DNA of 17,553 bases, from positions 1 through 17,553 of the forward strand of contig JAPOOQ010000515.1 of NCBI GenBank assembly GCA_026713345.1. The letters are read 5' to 3'. A program made the translations under genes and the position numbers. Below are positions 14,191-17,553 of this stretch, piece by piece. The notes under the pieces are model-generated. The model saw nothing but the letters and a program-made list of their open reading frames with translations, was not told the DNA's origin and made no database searches. The stretch is from Gemmatimonadota bacterium. Lineage in GTDB: Bacteria; Gemmatimonadota; Gemmatimonadetes; Longimicrobiales; Gaopeijiaceae. Numbering within the stretch: position 1 is the first letter of the stretch; every line of letters begins with the position of its first letter.

Positions 14191-15411
14191 GTGAACTGGC
14201 TCAAGCTCCGCCGCCTCTGGCACCCCGCGCCGCTGAAGCCCAACTACGACACGGTCATCGTCGGCGGCGGCGTCCACGGGCTCGCAACCGCCTACTACCT
14301 CGCGCGCCACCACGGCATCCGCGACGTGGCGGTGCTCGAGTCGCAGTACGTGGGGTTCGGCGGGTCGGGGCGCAACACCGCGATCGTGCGCGCGAACCAG
14401 CGGACGCCCGAGAACGTGCGCTTCTACGCCGAGGGGCTGAAGCTGTGGCGCGTGCTGACCGACGAGCTCGACTTCAACCTCATGTTCTTCAACTGCGGGA
14501 ACCTGAACCTGGGGCACAGCGAGGCCGCGTTGAACGGGTTCCGGATGGCCGCGAGCACCCACAACTTCCTGGGCGTGAAGTCCGAGCTGCTCGACCCGCA
14601 GCAGTGCGCGGAGGTGATTCCCGGGCTCGACATCTCCGACCGCCCGGCGTTCCCGATCCACGGTGGGCTGTACCATCCGCCGGGCGGCATCGTGCGGCAC
14701 GACGCGGTGGTGTGGGGGCTCGCGAAGGGGGCGGCCGCGCATGGCGTGCACATCCACCAGGGCTGCGAGGTCCGCGGAATCGACACGGACGGCGGCCGCG
14801 TCACAGGCGTGCGCACCAGCATGGGCCGCATCGGCTGCAACCGCCTCGGCATCATGGCGGGCGGGGACAGCACGACCATCGCTGCCATGCTCGGGATCGA
14901 GCTCCCCATCCACCCCCTCACCATCCAGGCGATGGTCACGCAGCCACTGAAGCCCTTCCTGCATCACGTCTTCAGCTCCGGCGCGTACCACGTCTACGCG
15001 AACCAGACCCTCAAGGGCGAGATCGCGACCGGCGCGCACATGGACCCGCAGGTCAACTACACCACCGACGCGACCGCGTACTACCTCAAGCACCAGGCCG
15101 AGGCGCTCGTCGAGCTCATGCCCGCTCTGCGCCGGGTCCGCTTCATGCGAGTCTGGGCCGGTCTCGCCGACATGACCCCCGACATGGCGCCGATTCTGGA
15201 GGGCGACCTGGGCTACGGCGGCCTCTACCTCGACGCCGGCTGGGGGTACTTCGGCTTCAAGTCGGGGCCGGTCGCGGGGAAGTACATGTCGGAGTACATG
15301 GCGAGCGGCGAGCGGCCGGAGATCCTCAAGACGTTTCAGCTGAAACGCTTTCTGGAGAATCGCTACTCGGGGGAGACGGCGGCGGCCATGAAATACGGGC
15401 ATTGGGGCTGA
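14191..15411 (+). CDS. soxB: sarcosine oxidase subunit beta
   Basis: A 406-residue flavoprotein matching the catalytic beta subunit of heterotetrameric sarcosine oxidase, which oxidises sarcosine to glycine using FAD and passes electrons to FMN. The FAD motif is GGGVHG (25-30), in the context YDTVIVGGGVHGLATAYYLA typical of SoxB. GSGRNTAIVRAN and the C-terminal GWGYFGFKSGPVAGK fit as well. H170 in GGIVRHDAV is the expected site of covalent FMN attachment. The start is GTG; an in-frame TGA 24 nt earlier excludes a longer start, and no clear Shine-Dalgarno is present. soxD and soxA follow in order. The enzyme could also act on related N-methyl amino acids. Confidence 0.88.
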   Translation: MNWLKLRRLWHPAPLKPNYDTVIVGGGVHGLATAYYLARHHGIRDVAVLESQYVGFGGSGRNTAIVRANQRTPENVRFYAEGLKLWRVLTDELDFNLMFFNCGNLNLGHSEAALNGFRMAASTHNFLGVKSELLDPQQCAEVIPGLDISDRPAFPIHGGLYHPPGGIVRHDAVVWGLAKGAAAHGVHIHQGCEVRGIDTDGGRVTGVRTSMGRIGCNRLGIMAGGDSTTIAAMLGIELPIHPLTIQAMVTQPLKPFLHHVFSSGAYHVYANQTLKGEIATGAHMDPQVNYTTDATAYYLKHQAEALVELMPALRRVRFMRVWAGLADMTPDMAPILEGDLGYGGLYLDAGWGYFGFKSGPVAGKYMSEYMASGERPEILKTFQLKRFLENRYSGETAAAMKYGHWG

Positions 15412-15484
15412 TGGGGGAGCAGCGCCGCGCCGCGCGGCCGGTGATGTCGGCTCGGCAGCGGGCCGCCGGCGGAGAGGCGCGGCC

Positions 15485-15829
15485 ATGACCTTCCGGCTGA
15501 CCTGCCCCGTCTGCGGCAAGCGCGACGTCTACGAGTTCACCTTCGGGGGGCAGGAGCGGGGGCCGCGGCCGGAGCAGGAGGGGCTGAGCGCGGAGGAGCA
15601 CTTCCGGTGGGTGCAGTTCCGGATGATTCCGGGCGGGCCGGGCGCCGCGGAAGATGAGGGCCACGGGGCCGGAGGGCAGGCTGGCGGGCAGACCGGCGAG
15701 CAGACTCGGGGGCAGGCAAGGCTCCAGCAGGAGTGGTGGTACCACGGGCGGGGGTGTGGGGTGTGGTTCCGGACGACTCGGGACCCCGTGACGAACCGGG
15801 AGGTGGAGGGTCACGATGGGGAAAGCTGA
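15485..15829 (+). CDS. soxD: sarcosine oxidase subunit delta with repeat insertion
   Basis: A 114-residue zinc-binding subunit of heterotetrameric sarcosine oxidase. The zinc ligands are C7 and C10 (CPVCG), H87 and C91 (WYHGRGC). The usual spacing places the His near residue 59, so about 28 extra residues lie between. Those residues include five 4-residue units (GGQA, GGQT, GEQT, RGQA, RLQQ) at 63-82. The C-terminal EWWYH...GVWFRTTRDPVTNRE is typical. The ATG is 73 nt after soxB. Its end overlaps the soxA start by 14 nt, implying translational coupling. Confidence 0.88.
   Translation: MTFRLTCPVCGKRDVYEFTFGGQERGPRPEQEGLSAEEHFRWVQFRMIPGGPGAAEDEGHGAGGQAGGQTGEQTRGQARLQQEWWYHGRGCGVWFRTTRDPVTNREVEGHDGES
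15671..15730 (+). repeat. five 12-nt tandem units inside soxD
   Basis: Degenerate 12-nt units, of the form GGNGGGCAGNCN, run in frame from 15671 to 15730 and encode four residues each. Since 12 is divisible by 3, unit gain or loss keeps the frame. Confidence 0.75.
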
Positions 15830-17553
15830 GTCCGCGGGCCGCCTGGCTCCCGGCCCCACCTGCTGCGTCGACTTCTCCCGGCCGCTCGCGTTTCAGTTTC
15901 TCGGACGGCCGATGACGGGGTTCGCGGGGGACACGGTGGCGTCGGCGCTGTATGCGAACGGGGTGAGGATCTTCGGGCGCAGCCTGAAGTACCACCGGCC
16001 GCGGGGGCTCTACAGCATGGAGGGCGAGTCGTCGAACACGTTGATGCAGATCGATGGGGCGCCGAACGAATGCGCAGAGACGACGGCGCTTCGGGAAGGG
16101 ATGTCGGTGCGGGCCCAGAATGTCCGGGGAGACCCGAGGACCGATCGGTTCGCGTTCATCGACGCCTTCGACCGGCTGATGCCGGCGGGGTTCTATTACC
16201 GGCTGTTTCATCGGCCGTACGGGCTGTGGCCGGTCTTCCAGAACGGACTGCGGCGGATGGCGGGGACGGGGGTTCTGGATCCGCAGGGGAACCCGGATCG
16301 GGGGGTGCCGGCGGACGGGGCCGGACGACCGGGCTCCGGCGTGCATGCTGGGCGATCCCTGAACGCAGGAGTGCGCACTGAGCGCTACCTGAACGCAGAT
16401 GTGGCGGTGATCGGCGGTGGGCCGGCGGGGGTGTCGGCAGCGCTCGCCGCGGCAGAGAGCGGGCTCCGGGTATGTCTTTTTGAGCGCCGGGCGTGGCTGG
16501 GTGGACACCTGGCCTGGCGGGTACGGGACTTCGAGGGCGAGCCGCTGTACCGGCGGGCCGCTGCGCTTGCCGCGCGGGTGCGGGCGACGGAGAATGTGAA
16601 AGTATTCACAAACTCGCCGGTGACCGGCGTGTGGGGCGAGAACCTTGTGACCGGTTTCACAATCGGCGCCGAAGACGACCCGTTCCGGGAGTGCCACTGG
16701 GAGTGCCGCGCGAAGTCGGTCGTGGTCGCTTCCGGGTGCATGGACCGGCCGCTCGTCTTCAACCACAACGACCGTCCGGGCGTGATGCAGGCGGGCGCGG
16801 CCTGGCGGCTGGCGCGCACCTACGCGGTAAAGCCTGGCGACGCAGCCGTCTTCAGCGTGGCGGACGACCTGAGTCTGGAGGCCGCCGTCGACTTGGCCGA
16901 TCTCGGTGTCGAGATCCGGGGAGTGGCCGACGCGCGCGAGGACGGAGGGCAGGATCCGGCGCTGGTTGCGGCGCTCGAGGAGCGTGGCATCCCTCTGTTG
17001 CCGGGGTGGGCAGCGTCGCGGGCGATCGGCGCCAGGAGGCTGAAGGGGTGCGAGTTGCGCCCGGTGAGCGGCGCCGGCGCGAGTCATTTCCAGTGCGACC
17101 TGCTCGTTGCCAACGCCGGGATGCAGCCCCGGATCGGCGCGCTCGCCACGGCGAAGGCGAAGCTGGCCTATTGCGCCCACACCGACAGCTACCAGCCCGC
17201 CGAGCTGCCGCAGGGCGTCTTTGCGGCCGGAAGCATGACCGGCCTCCGCGACCCGCGGTCGATCGAGGCCTCCGGGGGGCTGGCGGGCTATCGGGCAGTC
17301 GCGTGCTGCACCGGTGGCATGGCGGTCACGGACGCCGACGCGATTGCCCGTGCCAAGCGCGACGCCAACGCCCTCCCCGGCCCCGTCGCCGGCTGCGACA
17401 TCCGCCACGGCTCCGACATCGGCCGCGGCGCCAAGGCCTTCGTGGACCTCGACGAGGACGGCACCTACAAGAACGTGGTGGAGTCCGCCGCGCAGGGCTT
17501 CGACGTGCCCGAACTCGCCAAGCGCTTCGGCGGGTTCGGCCTGGGGCCGGGCC
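15816..17553 (+). CDS. soxA: sarcosine oxidase subunit alpha, N-terminal part (cut by right window edge)
   Basis: The frame is open from the ATG at 15816 to the window end: 579 residues of a protein that normally has about 950-1000. GGAGGG at 15804-15809 supports the start, which lies inside soxD. Residues 18-140 form the N-terminal ferredoxin-like fold with RPLAFQF, GFAGDTVASAL and RSLKYHRPRGLYS, all typical of SoxA. Residues 196-490 are the dinucleotide-binding domain with GGGPAG at 200-205, VVASGCMDRPLVF and VFAAGSMTG. After this comes the joining segment near FVDLDEDGTYKN; the folate-binding aminomethyltransferase part would lie beyond the window. Between the first two domains is a Gly/Arg-rich linker containing a 10-residue imperfect duplication. 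SoxA carries NAD and passes the methyl group to tetrahydrofolate. soxG would be expected downstream. Confidence 0.88.
   Translation, partial: MGKAESAGRLAPGPTCCVDFSRPLAFQFLGRPMTGFAGDTVASALYANGVRIFGRSLKYHRPRGLYSMEGESSNTLMQIDGAPNECAETTALREGMSVRAQNVRGDPRTDRFAFIDAFDRLMPAGFYYRLFHRPYGLWPVFQNGLRRMAGTGVLDPQGNPDRGVPADGAGRPGSGVHAGRSLNAGVRTERYLNADVAVIGGGPAGVSAALAAAESGLRVCLFERRAWLGGHLAWRVRDFEGEPLYRRAAALAARVRATENVKVFTNSPVTGVWGENLVTGFTIGAEDDPFRECHWECRAKSVVVASGCMDRPLVFNHNDRPGVMQAGAAWRLARTYAVKPGDAAVFSVADDLSLEAAVDLADLGVEIRGVADAREDGGQDPALVAALEERGIPLLPGWAASRAIGARRLKGCELRPVSGAGASHFQCDLLVANAGMQPRIGALATAKAKLAYCAHTDSYQPAELPQGVFAAGSMTGLRDPRSIEASGGLAGYRAVACCTGGMAVTDADAIARAKRDANALPGPVAGCDIRHGSDIGRGAKAFVDLDEDGTYKNVVESAAQGFDVPELAKRFGGFGLGPG
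16358..16398 (+). repeat. 30-nt-period duplication in the soxA linker
   Basis: CCTGAACGCAG occurs at 16358-16368 and at 16388-16398, exactly 30 nt apart and in frame. The encoded pair is SLNAGV and YLNADV. It lies in the linker just before the dinucleotide-binding domain. Confidence 0.7.

Noticed and set aside
12604..15519. 971-codon open frame on the - strand opposite the sox genes
   Set aside because: Mirror frame of two clear flavoproteins; composition is His/Arg/Val-rich without family motifs.
15671..15730. CRISPR-like repeats
   Set aside because: Units are only 12 nt, contiguous without spacers, and in frame within soxD.
15537..17408. 623-codon open frame on the - strand opposite soxA
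   Set aside because: Pro/Arg-rich shadow of the soxD/soxA coding strand.

Overview
The window is a GC-rich bacterial segment of about 17.5 kb, densely coded on both strands. The gene content is secreted M28 peptidase, TPR and beta-propeller lipoproteins, a cytochrome/PHM-type secreted oxidase, an HTTM membrane protein beside an asparagine synthetase, and a heterotetrameric-type sarcosine oxidase operon. With the very high GC this resembles uncultured Gemmatimonadota or related marine or sponge-associated lineages. That placement is inference from style; there is no rRNA or marker gene here.

Layout. 1-345 (-): the 5' part of a gene running off the left edge, apparently frame-disrupted. 490-1803 (+): secreted M28 metallopeptidase, converging on 1807-2793 (-), a TPR lipoprotein. 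2958-5568 (+): a two-gene unit of a secreted protein joining a mono-haem CxxCH segment to a PHM-like copper monooxygenase fold, then a secreted Ig-like protein. It converges with overlapping stop codons on 5565-6622 (-), a two-gene AbiEii-type nucleotidyltransferase module whose promoter carries a perfect 19-bp palindrome. 6681-10079 (-): an HTTM/gamma-carboxylase-like membrane protein followed 9 nt later by a glutamine-dependent asparagine synthetase. 10244-11416 (+): a stand-alone AAA/DUF4143 ATPase. 11472-11597: orphan 3' tail of a beta-propeller gene lying directly in front of the intact paralogue (11619-12818, +). 12826-17553 (+): a DAO-family FAD oxidoreductase, then soxB, soxD and the first part of soxA (running off the right edge), a sarcosine (N-methylglycine) oxidase locus.

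How the genes work together. The sox genes would oxidatively demethylate sarcosine or a related N-methyl amine, feeding one-carbon units to tetrahydrofolate. The extra FAD protein at the head of the run lacks the histidine that carries FMN in SoxB and may handle a neighbouring substrate. The cytochrome/PHM pair looks like an exported copper redox enzyme plus accessory protein. HTTM and AsnB are almost certainly one transcription unit and suggest membrane-linked modification coupled to amide formation, with the substrate unknown. The most unusual signals are the HTTM-AsnB pair, the haem/copper fusion, the leaderless palindromic promoter of the toxin-like operon, the propeller-gene tail left by duplication and deletion, and in-frame repeat expansions in soxD and soxA. 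No tRNA, rRNA, CRISPR array, transposase or phage gene was seen.
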